A DNA stretch of 64,000 nt, taken from the NCBI GenBank assembly GCA_018292915.2, contig JACVVK020000286.1:452001-516000 (forward strand), read 5' to 3'. The DNA is from Batillaria attramentaria. Lineage: Eukaryota; Mollusca; Gastropoda; Batillariidae. The translations under genes were made by a program, and so were the position numbers. Below the pieces are notes generated by a model that saw only the letters and a list, made by a program, of their open reading frames with translations, was not told where the DNA came from and did not search any database. Shown here piece by piece: positions 1-11,499 of this stretch (its first letter is position 1; the number at the start of each line of letters is the position of its first letter).

Positions 1-249
1 CAAGTGCAGCAGAAAACATACCATGAAATTTGACATCAGTATCGTATTATTGACGAGGAAATGAGCACGACATACTGTCACGAGCTGTGTTGATTTTGTT
101 GCATGCTACAGCTGAGATTGTGCATAATATATGTGCGGTGGCCGGACAGACACAAATGATTTTGTTTTCATTTTCGAGCTGCCTGTTTGTATTACCGACA
201 TTTCCGTGTGAGCTACACTGCTTTCGTTTGGGCGTGATAATGTGCAACG

Positions 250-468
<219 letters not shown>

Positions 469-840
469 GTTTTAACAAACGTTCAAACAAAAGTAACGTT
501 TATTATGTGCGCTGAAGTTCCAATGCCACACAGGATTTCATGTGCATTTTCCGAATAAAGACATTTTCCACCCGAGTGTCTGCAACAGAATGGAAAAGAT
601 ATTGACGATCATTCCAGTAACGTAAGTGATCATGCGCTGTTGACAAATACTGACAAATCAGTATGATTACGCCTGTGCCACTTCAGTTTATAAAATTATC
701 CCTTAATGTCATGCTCAGCTGCTTGCAGGAGAAAAAGAAACAACAGGCACTGTATTTACTGTTGTAAGTTTATTCAAAGAACTTTGGATTTCATTATTAC
801 AAGAATTATATTACCGTGCATTGTAATGTCATATTAACAT

Positions 841-843
<3 letters not shown>

Positions 844-898
<55 letters not shown>
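844..898. repeat. (AAT)n microsatellite
   Basis: About 18 uninterrupted AAT units. The isoleucine-rich open frame across it is an artefact of the repeat. Confidence 0.95.
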
Positions 899-899
<1 letters not shown>

Positions 900-2764
900 G
901 GTATTTCAGGAACGCCCTCCCTCCCGCAGGAGCTCAGGGCGCCTTACAGTCAACACGCACTCACTCACACAGAAACAATACATAACATTACTGAGAACAG
1001 TGCTGCTTCGAGTTTCTTTGTTTGCTTTTATTTTGATTGAACTTAACACGCTGGGTAAAAAAAAAAGAAAAAAAGAAAGATGTGAAGTAAGTCAGTTAGG
1101 TACAGCCACTGCCTTGTGCCTGATCGACCGCAGTTGACATGCAGACGGTTCCTGATGGCCATGCTACCCAATCCAATGGAGCGAATACTCCGAGATGCTA
1201 ACCCACCCGCTGCCATTTGCTAAAAGAGTCCTCAAACGCTGCGATTCTGCAGGCCTACCAGCGGCGAAATGCCCTAAGAGCCAATTAAATCCGCTTGTAG
1301 AGGGCACTCCCCGCAGACGCCGCCGCGACGCCAGTGAATAGAGCACGGTCCTATGTTTTCCTCGCCACGCCAGCAAGTCGCCGCTGACCGTGCTTTGCGT
1401 ATTGGGGCGCCGGGCTGGCGGTGCAGCTGGTAGCCAAAGTGTGTCGCAACGTATGACCGCAACCCCCCGCGCAATTAACAGCGGGTGCCTCGCAGGCACT
1501 CTACGTCTGACAAGGCCTTCAGCGTGTCTGTGTGGCTGACAGCGAGATCAGAAGGTTAAAAAAAGCAAAGCGTGTGCTGTGCGCGTTTGCCACGGAGAGT
1601 TCGCTTAACTGGGCGCTGTTTCAAGCAGCACAATGGCATGTTAATTGATTAGCGCGCGCGCTAGGACGATTTTTGAGAAATGACTTTCCGAGAAAGTCTG
1701 ACCCAGATTTAAAAAAAAATCGAAACTGTTTTATTATTTCCTTCTTTGTGCACCTGAACCTTATCAGAAATATTAATTAGTTTTTATAAACATTTTACAA
1801 AGCACCCAAACTAGGGATTTATCTTCAAATACGTACTGCGGGACAGTAACTGCGCAACTTTGATCCGCGCATGCCCTGTTTAATGATTATGTTTCAGCAA
1901 TTTAGTTGTTTGTGTTCATTGTCGTTCACTGATATTGCGGCATTCCTAGAGGATGACTGCAAGACATATTAAGTCCACGGGATCCTGTGTCTACTCAAAA
2001 GGTCAAAGACTCTGGAAACAGAGAGTCAGTGTCGCATTTTGTGGCTTTCATCTCCCGGAAGTGGCTCCATCTTTGTCATTCCCGACCAAACACGAAAGTA
2101 AGGATGTACGCACGTATTCTTTCCGCCAATAACACACCCGTGATCAACAGCGTGTCGGTCAGTTCATCCAGATTACTAACTTCTCCTTCCCGCACTCCAT
2201 TCTGTCTGAAAACTTCAAAGGACTGGCATTCCTCTCAGTCAAGAATGTTAAGATTCGATTTTCGCAGTCGGTAGGCCTTCGCGGCACGTTCGTCCTCAAC
2301 AGCATGTGTTGACAGACACTTAGCAGACTGCTTGTAATGAATGCATGTATTTTTAAAAGCATCTGAGTACCTGCTGGCTTTTTGCCCTTGCCGTACAGCC
2401 TTTGCGGTGTCGATTTACCGCATGCTTGGTGAGAAATCGCTTTGACCTAATTTCTGAGAAATGCCGTTTTCGTTGAAGTGTTAATCTGCACACTGTATTT
2501 GCGTTGATTGATGATGTTGGTGGTTTCAGTGCCACCAGCTGCTGTGTTTGGCGATATACCTGGATCAGCTTTGTTGCTAATCCCAGTTTCAGCCACAATT
2601 TCTTCAAAATCGATCAGTAATCAAACAGAAGTTGTGGTTGTTTGGCTTTATTGCTTTGTGCCTGAGACTAATCAACTCTGTCAGGGTGAAAGACGCTAAA
2701 CTGCAAAAGAAATGTGTGCAGTTATGTGTGCTAGCATACTAGCAGTGAGCAACGTTTGAAACTC

Positions 2765-2765
<1 letters not shown>

Positions 2766-2818
<53 letters not shown>
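2766..2818. repeat. (GT)n microsatellite abutting a splice acceptor
   Basis: About 26 GT units end seven bases before the candidate acceptor at 2825 (sequence tcttccag). The tract takes the place normally held by a polypyrimidine tract. Confidence 0.9.
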
Positions 2819-2825
2819 CTTCCAG

Positions 2826-3221
2826 GTCAGGCCGATATACAACAAGAGCGAAAACCAGCATAAACATACCTCAAGCTTCCCCAGTGCATGTCATAAACTT
2901 TAGAAAACAAGTACACAGAGCTTGGCAGTAAAACTTGTCGAAACGTGAAACTAGAGTAAAAACATTAAAGACGACTTGTTTTTTCGAATACGATGCACTG
3001 GCTACAGCAGATGGAGACAGCAGATCTAGGTCTTATCCAGACATTGATAGGAAAAGCTCAGAACATGATGTCTGTGGAGTCTCGCGTGAAGACGATGCGT
3101 TACAACAACCACGACACCATCTACGCTAGAGGAGGTTATTAAACTGGTTTGAGTCACCAACATGGGGATCCCGAAAAACGGTCAATGATAAAAATCGATC
3201 ATCTCTACACCAGAAACTGAC
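2826..3221 (+). other. Probable 5' untranslated exon segment of gene A, with a 49-codon uORF
   Basis: A plausible acceptor (ttccag) ends at 2825, and the sequence runs without another convincing splice site to the gene A start codon at 3222. An upstream ORF starts with ATG at 2993 and stops at 3140-3142. It encodes 49 residues and is out of frame with the main ORF, about 80 bases before it. It is unclear whether the uORF is translated. Transcript evidence would be needed to fix the exon boundary. Confidence 0.4.
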
Positions 3222-5193
3222 ATGGAGAGCAAAATCGGATCACAAAGTGGTAACAAGCTTGATAGTCCTCCATTCCGCGACATCCAACCCAATGAGCTCA
3301 TTCCTTTTGAGAACGAGAACGATCACGTGCCATCGGAGGAGACTGATGATGAAGAGGAGGATTTACACAACAGAGAAGGAGAACTTTTTAAGGAGAATGA
3401 CAGTGAGGAGAACTGCTGCAGGACTGGCACTCAGCGTGGAGATGCCAGCGCACCAAAACAGAGCAACAGTTGCAACACCACGACCTCTGACTGTGAGAAA
3501 ACTAGGATTGAAACTCCACGCACAGGTAACTCTGCTGCGGAAGACGCGATTTCCACCTCGCTTCCCAAAAAACAGCTTCCGTCTCCTGATATCGCAAAAC
3601 GTCACGCAGATTCTGAAGAGGGAGCCTCAGTATCTCAGCTGTCCAATATCGCCGATTCTCGAAAACCAGAAAGTGTTAAGTTTCAAGACACAACACCAGA
3701 CTGCAGGTCAAAAACAGCGCCAGAATCATTACCACTAGCCGATCTCCAAAGTCCAGCAACCACCCTTGCATCTGCATTTGTAGCAACGCACCATCCGTAC
3801 GTTGACTTCGAGAGCCTACAAAGAAAGGACAAAGGAAGGGAAGATTTTCACACAAGGCGACACGAGGGAACACGTGCGACGGAACGACGCGACATGAGTG
3901 ATGAGGATGAAAAACTACTTGCTAACTGCCATGTTTCAAACAAGTACTTTGAGCTACATGAAACCAAGACTCGAGGTACGTCTAACAAAAACTTAAACAG
4001 GAACCAAGATCTGACCAACAGTCCTTCTGAATGCATAGATTGGATTAACACAAAGTATATTCGCCAGCTACATGGCCAGGAAGCTCCTGCGGAAATTAAT
4101 GAGATAAGAGCCACGACCACAGAACCACAACTGAGGCAGGTTGAAGTCCATTTAGAAAACGTCTATCAGCTTGACCCGAAGTACCAATTTCTATCATCAG
4201 AGCAGCGCGCTCAAAAGGAAACGTCAGACATAGAAACCAAGGAAAATAGTATCACTGAATACATGGCAGAAGAACCAAGCATTGCAGTAGAGCTGAAGAA
4301 GGAACGTTTGTACGGCCCAGAGGACAAATGTGAACTAGGTGCTGCTAAAACTGTCGAGGAAAAACGAGAGCTACCATCGGATGACCCAGCCATAGACGCT
4401 CCTCACGATCCATTTTTGTCCAGATACTTGAAATTAAGGGACGGTAATCATGGCAGCTCGCAAGTTTACCCGCTTCATGGGAGGGAAGGTGACGATGATC
4501 AAGCGAGGGACCAGGCAGGACGAGGTCAGGACCAAGACAATCACAATCCAGACAATACGCCTCAAAGGCCAGCCCGTAATCAGAATGGCAATAACCAGAA
4601 TGGCAATAACAATAACGGCAATAACCAGAATGGCAATGCCGCACGGTTTCCTGGCCAGTATGACGAGATAGATGGCAGAATAGCCGATGGGCATGGCATG
4701 CTAGATACAGCAACACAGCCGGAATTAGCGGTCCCCAACCAGGAACACACACACGCAGCTGACACTGGAACAAGCCACGCACAACGTCAAGATCCTTCGT
4801 CAGCCATACCAAGAGTTTCACCGTCGGTGCCATCAAACAATGGGTCTTCTAATGCGCCTGGACCATTACGTCGGAGTCAAGGCACAGATGGACTGGCGCG
4901 TCTTCGCCATCAACAGTCACACATGAATTTTGAGACAATTCCAACGCCAGAGGTTCGCATTTCACCAGTGTCTCATCGGGGTGCAACTGTTCCGGACCAG
5001 AGGGGCTGCAATCTTCGCTACGGACAAACACCTGGCGCATGGGTGAGCCATGCGTATGGTAGACCATGCCCACTAGCCCGTGGTCGACCCCCAGCACCAT
5101 TTCCTCTGCTAGTAGTGCCTCGCGTCTGGAATCTGGATTACACCCGACCTCCTGCATCCCCTTTCTACCTTGGGGTCACTTTTCGTACCAGGT
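3222..5193 (+). CDS. Gene A exon 1: long disordered N-terminal region of a RING-finger protein
   Basis: This is the first coding exon of gene A, which joins 3222-5193, 5478-5533, 6115-6172 and 6578-6798 into an exact 768-residue frame. The start is the first in-frame ATG; the frame would otherwise stop at 5199-5201 inside the intron. The exon encodes 657 residues with no recognisable fold. There is an acidic cluster at about residues 38-47, many S/T/D/E/K/N residues, and a run of Asn-Gln-Gly-Asn repeats near residues 450-472 encoded by a 15-18 base DNA repeat. No signal peptide or membrane segment is visible. The donor GTAAGT at 5194 splits a codon (phase 1), as in genes B, C and D. The protein is a putative E3 ubiquitin ligase because of its C-terminal RING. 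The substrate and role of the N-terminal region are unknown. Confidence 0.85.
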
Positions 5194-5477
5194 GTAAGTA
5201 ATGAGACTGAGGTTTGAAATGTTAGACTTCAGAGGTAAAACAAACCCCGTTTTGAATCTAAAGGATTTCAGTCTTCACTGCCATTTTGTACACGAACGAA
5301 AGTTTTTCATGTTTTTGAAGATTTCAAAAGGACCACCTTCAGATCAAAGGAGGTCCCCACTTCCTCTAATAGTCACAGGAGCTGAACGTTATTCTTCTTA
5401 TTAATCATCAATCTGCGCCATGCAACTGCATTTTGGTTGACTACAGTATGTTCTAATACTTACACTAACTATTGCAG

Positions 5478-5533
5478 GTGTCAGGGTTGATGAGACCAGA
5501 CCCTTTGCCCACAACACACCTGTTCAATGCGAG
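5478..5533 (+). CDS. Gene A exon 2 (micro-exon)
   Basis: This 56-base exon lies between acceptor attgcag (ending 5477) and donor GTAATA (5534). It enters in phase 1 and leaves in phase 0. It encodes about 19 residues (658-676) linking the disordered region to exon 3. Exons of near-identical size and phase sit at the same place in genes B, C and D, and this is the main support for it. Confidence 0.75.
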
Positions 5534-6114
5534 GTAATACGAAATTCTTACAGACCTGCACACGACAGTGAGGCAAGAAGGGAGACAGAAACATAGTCGC
5601 GGACGAATGCCGGGGAAACGGTAGAATTTGTGCAAGTGAGGAGAAGGTAAAGGGCAGGTCGGGGGTGTCTCCACACGCGTGAATACGCCAAGGTAGGGCC
5701 GCAGGGATTTTTTGTGTGCATATAAACCAAGGTTCCAAGCCTTCGATGCTTTCCAAACCGCATTAGTGCAGCGGCGACAGGTTTCTGCTTTAGGATAAAA
5801 CCAAACGAATACGTGTATTCACATTTAGCATGTGTCAATAAAAATTCAGCTCTCTGTGAAAAGAAGCGCGTATCTTTCTGAGCTTTGTAAGCAACTTCGG
5901 ACACGTATTTCAGAACTAGTGCTCTGACCTAGCGAAACAACCGAAAGAAAGGTGTGCATGTGGTGACGGCAGTATGGCGGTTGATGTGTCGGTAATGGTC
6001 CATGTCTGTCTGTATGACAGCAGGATGACAGAGCTTTTCACTACCGTTGACAAAATCGAGAGTTGTTTTTCATAATATCATTATGTAATTATTTCATTTT
6101 TGTTTGTTGTATAG

Positions 6115-6172
6115 GCAGAACAACCAGTGGTGAGTGTGCACGGACGACCAACGCAGCACTTGCGGTTTGCAG
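6115..6172 (+). CDS. Gene A exon 3 (micro-exon)
   Basis: This 58-base exon lies between acceptor ttgtatag (ending 6114) and donor GTATGA (6173). It enters in phase 0 and leaves in phase 1. It encodes residues 677-695, a linker with no recognised motif. Reading through it keeps the gene A frame open into the RING exon. Confidence 0.75.
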
Positions 6173-6577
6173 GTATGAATCAAGGTTTTAGTAAATTAAG
6201 TCCCATCAAGACAGATCTCTGTCTCTTCTAGTTGTGCTGGAAAAATACCCTGACTGCTGGACTTGTGCAGAGTTCCCACGGTAATTTTCTCGAAAACCTG
6301 TCTGGTACAGCTGGGTGTACGTAAGTGAATTTATCAGTCCCAGTATCGACCTCTTTAACTATTTGTCTATAACGACGAACTGTCCAAACTGACATTAAAC
6401 AAATGCCAATGCTGTTTCCGTGAAAGTAACACATCTGTAGTAGCAGCCCTTGTCCACAGAGTTCATGTTTATTGTAACCTACCTAACATTTGGATTTTCT
6501 GCGGTCACCCCACCACGGAAACTAACAGCGTTAAAGGCAAAGATACGTGTCCACTGATTTCATAATTTGTATTTCAG

Positions 6578-6798
6578 GAGCTGCTCCTGGTGCACCACTT
6601 CCCTTACCTGGCCATCTTGCTGGCGCTGGATACTGGCCAATCTGCCGAATTTGTTCGTGTCATCTGTTTATTCACTCACCAGCGGTAGTGTTCTTCAGCT
6701 GCAGCCACATCGCAGTGTGTCGTGTCTGTGCACCGGCGATTCGGTACTGCCCACTCTGCAATGAAATGGTGTTGTGTTTCATGGTTATATACGCCTGA
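6578..6798 (+). CDS. Gene A exon 4: C-terminal RING finger (C3HC4, IAP-like spacing)
   Basis: The terminal exon starts after acceptor tttcag (ending 6577), in phase 1, and stops with TGA at 6796-6798. It encodes residues 696-768. The RING ligands are C718, C721, C737, H739, C743, C746, C753 and C756, giving C-x2-C-x15-C-x-H-x3-C-x2-C-x6-C-x2-C. A short hydrophobic tail (LCFMVIYA) follows the last Cys pair. In IAP and MDM2 family proteins a RING at the extreme C-terminus recruits E2 enzymes, and the tail aids dimerisation. The same function is inferred here. The first loop is 15 residues, against 11 in genes B and D, and contains an extra Cys and two His. Confidence 0.85.
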
Positions 6799-7211
6799 CG
6801 AAACAGCAGCTGATGTGTGTCATCTGCTTCAAAGTTTACCTTTAATTTGTTGGGCTTAGTTTTTCACCTCACGACAAAGATTTTTTCGAGTTCAACGAAG
6901 GTGCCATGACACAGGCAATCAGACGATTAAATAAGTGGCAAATAATCTAATCAAACTTGGCGCAATACAGTCCAAAACTGAAGGAGCTCTTGCCAGCGGA
7001 GAACCAAGCACATGTTGACAACAGGTGTCAGGCCATGAAGTCTTCTTGAGCCGAGTAGCGGTGCATTATCGACTCAGATCCTAAGAGAAATGCTTTCCTT
7101 TGTTCAATCAGTATCCATCTTGATATTCCATGTTTTTGCAGTGTCAAACATGTGACTCGTGTATAACATGTAACACGTGTTCAGAAGAAAGTTCAGTCAC
7201 GAGACAAGTTA

Positions 7212-7660
7212 GTTACTTGAGTTAGTTAGTTATTTAGGGCTTAACGCCGCGCAAGCAACAAAGACTAATTCGGCTAATGGGAGTCCCTTTCTGCCAGGTC
7301 CTTTAAAACATAAAAATTTCCACATTAAAACAAGATGTAAATATATTTTAAAAGTCTATTGGGTTTAAATGAGAAATATCTTTCCAGACTTTAGAAACTG
7401 AACATCAGAGAACAAAGAGAGTAAAACAAATTTGACCTCTTTCAGGAAACTGAAGATGCTGTCAGGGGGGACATCCCTGAACATCATCTTCTCAGAATCC
7501 ACACAGTAATGTTTGGCACGAATCTCAGCACGAGATTAACAAATGTTCCACAGTATATGTAGGTCACGAGACAAACATGATCGGCAATACTCTAAGGCAA
7601 CCAGGAGTACTGAACAATATGTGTGGAAACAGATGCAGTGCACGCTATGGAAATCTAAAG
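7212..7660 (+). repeat. Dispersed repeat carrying the GGCTTAACGCCGCGCAAG core, longer copy
   Basis: It begins with a GTTAGTTAGT run followed by the core GGGCTTAACGCCGCGCAAGC, then a tail that includes TCTTTAAAACATAAAA-like and CATCCCTGAACA motifs. The same order of motifs recurs at 30424-30790, so these are two diverged copies of one element of roughly 350-450 bases. Shorter core-bearing copies are at 26047, 27584 and 56946. The repeat class is unknown. Confidence 0.65.
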
Positions 7661-10344
7661 GTATGTTAATTCAAACTGTGGGATAAAGTAGAACATTAAT
7701 TTTGTGCATTTGTCTCCTTCGCTGAACATCGTTTACGACCCTCCACGAAATCGGAGGACAAATGAACGGAACTCCCTGGCGTGTAGACAGGTAAAAAGGA
7801 ACTATCACAATGCTTGGATATCCATGGACAATACTTGAATAAAAATTCACTATTTTTGACCTTTGCCCACCCCCTCCTGATACGTGGCCTCTGTGAACAC
7901 AGGAACAAAAGCAGTTGATAGCGTTCCGTAAGCGTGCAAGTAATTGGGTACTCTTTCTGAGCAGTAATGTTGCAGAAAGGCACAGAAACTTTGATTTCGG
8001 TTCGACAGTTTTATACTGTGCATCTTACAGGCAATGCACCAAAAGATCACACGGTAAACCACTTAATTTATGTGTATGTTTCTCTCATATTGTGTGTAGG
8101 CCAGGTAAAAATAATTATGCTTTCGGTCAGCTGTATACTCCACATTTGAAGAGAAATGATTCCCGTTGTTTCCTGTAGCCCAGTTAGATCATTTTCAACA
8201 GCAGCTAAAAATACATACATTCAACAAGACCACAGAGTCTCCCAGTCTGGGTGCCTACAATGTAAAATAGTTCAGTTGTAGACTGGTGCCCGGGTTTGGG
8301 GTATATGGGTTTAATATGGAGAGTCGATTAAAATATAATAATATGACAGAAAGCAACCACATGTAAGCAAAACACATCCAGTAATTTCTCGAAACGGAAG
8401 GGCCAGCAGTGTATGAGCTTGTAAGCTCTGGAGGGTGGGAAGGTGTGGACTGGTTTTAGATCTGTGAGTCAAGCGCTTGTATTCCACCACTGTGCTCAAA
8501 ATAGTTCATGCCATTTTGGATTCTTACATCCTTTACACCCTACCTCTGAGTGTTTGCTTATTGCGGGTATCTGAATGTATATCCAGAGAGTAGTGTCTGT
8601 GAAGACCAGTACACCTTACCATTCCGCTCGAACAAGTTTTCCTGACGCACAATTGTCAGTATCCATCAGTCCGGTCTGTTATGTTTGTTTGCAAACGGCT
8701 GTATTTGTGCACAATAAGAGTATATTAATTTTGTACAAAATACGAGTATATTTCTACAAAGCTGGAGATGGTTATTTATGTAATTGTTATCTAAAGCTTA
8801 GGTCCTGTTTGACTGCATTCCAACTTTTTTTTTTAAACGATATTTCAGATTGATATGAAAAAAGAGAACAGCAGTTAAAAAAAGTATTTATTGTGCTTAA
8901 AGGCAAACTACTCTCTGCCTCTGCTGACACATCGACACAAGTAAATTTTTATAATTGTGCCAGTAGACTTTTTTTTATTTCAGTGTTTTTTTTATGTTTG
9001 TAACCCTTCAGAACAGTTTTTTTTTTCTTTTTTTTTCTCCTGATTTTTGGGGTTTTTTTTTAATACACACATACATGTATACATACCAACTTACAAACAT
9101 ACAGACAGATACACAAACATATCTACGTACTAAACATTAATACATACATGTATACCTACTGTAAATCCAGATTTACTGTAAATCCAGATTTACGAAGGCT
9201 TTATCTTAGTTGAAAGCACTGTTGATGACATCACAGGTGTGACGTTTATATATGAGTTTTGAACATTTTGTTTATACATAGATATATGTCTTCCAGTGTG
9301 AATTAGCTGTGTGTGCATGTATTTAGCTTTGACTGCCTCATCTATCATTTGATATGAGAGTGAATACGAAGCTATGGTTGTCAGAAGGAAAAAATAATTC
9401 AAATAAATTATTGTAACATGTCAGTGCGTCTTCTGAGGTTGTCGTGTCGGGATGTATCATGGCTGTGTGTATGTAACGTGTATGTGATGTGTATATCATG
9501 TGTAACTGTATGTAATGTGACATATTTCATATGTATGTACTGTATCTCCAGCCTACTATTGTGAGGCGCCCAGAGCTCCAGCAGGAGGTTGGGCGCCAGA
9601 CAAATCCTCATTATTATTATTATTATTATTATTTAAGCTTGTCTGAATTTTTTAGTTGGGAGTTTCCGTTTTGAAGTGATACCGGGCTGATAAACTGTTG
9701 CTGACAGACCTAAAACACATTAGCAAGAGAAAAACGCACCGCTACTTTGTTTTCATCCCTTTAATTCAATGGATACACTCCGTGCTTTTCATCCTAGTTT
9801 TGACCACTTGAAATAGAGTGATCCAATTTATGTACTTTTTAATGTTGTAAATTGTAGGTCCATTGTAATATCTCATAATGTTCTCAAGGATTCTGGTAGC
9901 AGTATGTGTGGAAGTGGTCAGTGGATAGGTTTTATTGTTTCCTTTCACGTACGCTTTGCACCAGAAGCTCTTCCACTTTGACCTTTTTGATGATCTGCTA
10001 TGTGTGATATGTTGTCTTGATCTGTTTATTGTTTGCAACAGGGGGTAAAAAGAATAACCTCTTTTGTGAATTATTGAATCCGCTAGAACTTTTTATTATA
10101 CGCAGAAAGATCTAATTTGAACATCTGTGAACTGGCGAGGAATGGAGAGTCGCACTAAATGTACGAAACTTCTATAAGTGGTTTGTTTTCTGCTATTTTG
10201 TTTTGTTTTTGCGATGTATCTGTTGGGTAGTTTGCGTGCTTTTCTTGTAATCCGAAAGATGTTTTTGTTTAAAACAAAATAATATAATTGTGTAAGTTCT
10301 GCGGAGATTAACTTTCACACTATGCCTTGTGCAACAACATCAAA

Positions 10345-10434
10345 CACCCCCCCCCCCCCCCCAAAAAAAAAAAAAAAAAAAAACCAACAACAAACAAACA
10401 AACAAAACAACAACAACAACAACAACAACAAAAA
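10345..10434. repeat. Poly-C/poly-A and (CAA)n low-complexity run
   Basis: About 17 C are followed by about 21 A and then CAA/ACAA repeats. A similar C10+/A9 run occurs near 10583-10609. Confidence 0.9.
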
Positions 10435-10727
10435 CTGTTCTTATGCCCATGACTGAAGCTTAACCCACAGTACCTTTCGAATTAAATTAGACGAACATAA
10501 ACATGCCTTTTGCGCTTGTATGGATGTCTGGCTGCATGAATCGTTTGCTAAAAATGAAATGCCAGTCAAAGTCACTGCATCCCTCCCCCCCCCCCCCCCC
10601 AAAAAAAAAGGAAATGTTACAGTGAATGTAAGGTAATGGCAATAAAGTGACATGCAACGACAGGGCTTAAGACGGAAGTATAGTGTCGAGTTGCTTTTTT
10701 TCAAAATTCATGTTTTTGGTTGGAACA

Positions 10728-10731
<4 letters not shown>

Positions 10732-10768
<37 letters not shown>
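10732..10768. repeat. (CA)n microsatellite
   Basis: About 18 CA units, followed by CATACATGCA-type degenerate repeats to about 10840. Confidence 0.95.
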
Positions 10769-10771
<3 letters not shown>

Positions 10772-11263
10772 CCAGCGTGCTTACATACATGCATTCATGC
10801 CGACACACGCTGGAACCAGCATGCATATATACATGCACACTATTAAACATTCACATGTACAGAGACATACAATGTACTTGTCTTTCGTTTTACTAATAAT
10901 GGGCTTCAGTGATACCCATTTAGGTCACAAGGCTGTCTGCAATGACAGGGTTCGAACACATATACACCAGTATTCTCTGGTAGCCCACAGTAAAGCGAAG
11001 ATCGAGAATTTTACCGCGGTAAAATGACACGTGCCTTTCCCCTTGTAGTCTAAGCGTGGGGCTCGACAAACATGAATCAGTCAAGCACTCGCTGCCGCGG
11101 TAAATGCTAAATCTGTAAAGATACAAAACCATATAACTTTTAAGTGACCCTGTACAAACGACGATGTCTTGTTTGTTTATCTGTTTTGCCAATATTTTTG
11201 ATGTAGCCATTTTGTTCGAGTGATCTTTTTGTACAGTGGTAACTGATTCTCTCTCTCTCTCTC

Positions 11264-11455
11264 GGATTACTGTATCAAGCACTGTGTGGATTACCGCATC
11301 AAGCACTGTGTGGATTACTGTGTCAAGCACTGTGTGGATTACCGCATCAAGCACTGTGTGGATTACTGTATCAAGCACTGTGCGGATTACTGTATCAAGC
11401 ACTGTGCGGATTACTGTGTCAAGTACTGTGTGGATTACTGTGTGAACCACTGTGA
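11264..11455. repeat. 24-bp minisatellite, eight copies
   Basis: Eight tandem 24-base units of the form GGATTACTGTATCAAGCACT plus four bases (TGTG type) run exactly 192 bases, with CG/TG and T/C variants between copies. The tandem open frames on both strands (including a 201-codon minus-strand ORF) come from the period being a multiple of three. It lies about 400 bases upstream of the LINE ORF and may belong to the element's 5' region. Confidence 0.95.
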
Positions 11456-11499
11456 TGCCGACTGCCACTGTGTAGATTAGATGACACTTCACCAACAGA

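Larger units (their letters stand above)
6799..11263. other. Intergenic DNA between gene A and the LINE
   Basis: No gene is supported. The stretch is AT-rich and holds a dispersed-repeat copy (about 7212-7660), poly-T and ACAT-rich stretches near 8950-9200, an ATT array near 9610-9635, homopolymer and (CAA)n runs at 10345-10434, and a (CA)n tract at 10732-10768. Part of it must be the gene A 3' untranslated region, but I see no convincing poly(A) signal close to the stop. Confidence 0.5.

Noticed and set aside
1164..1499. 111-codon minus-strand ORF in GC-rich DNA
   Set aside because: High GC removes stops. I see no recognised motif and no splice or start context.
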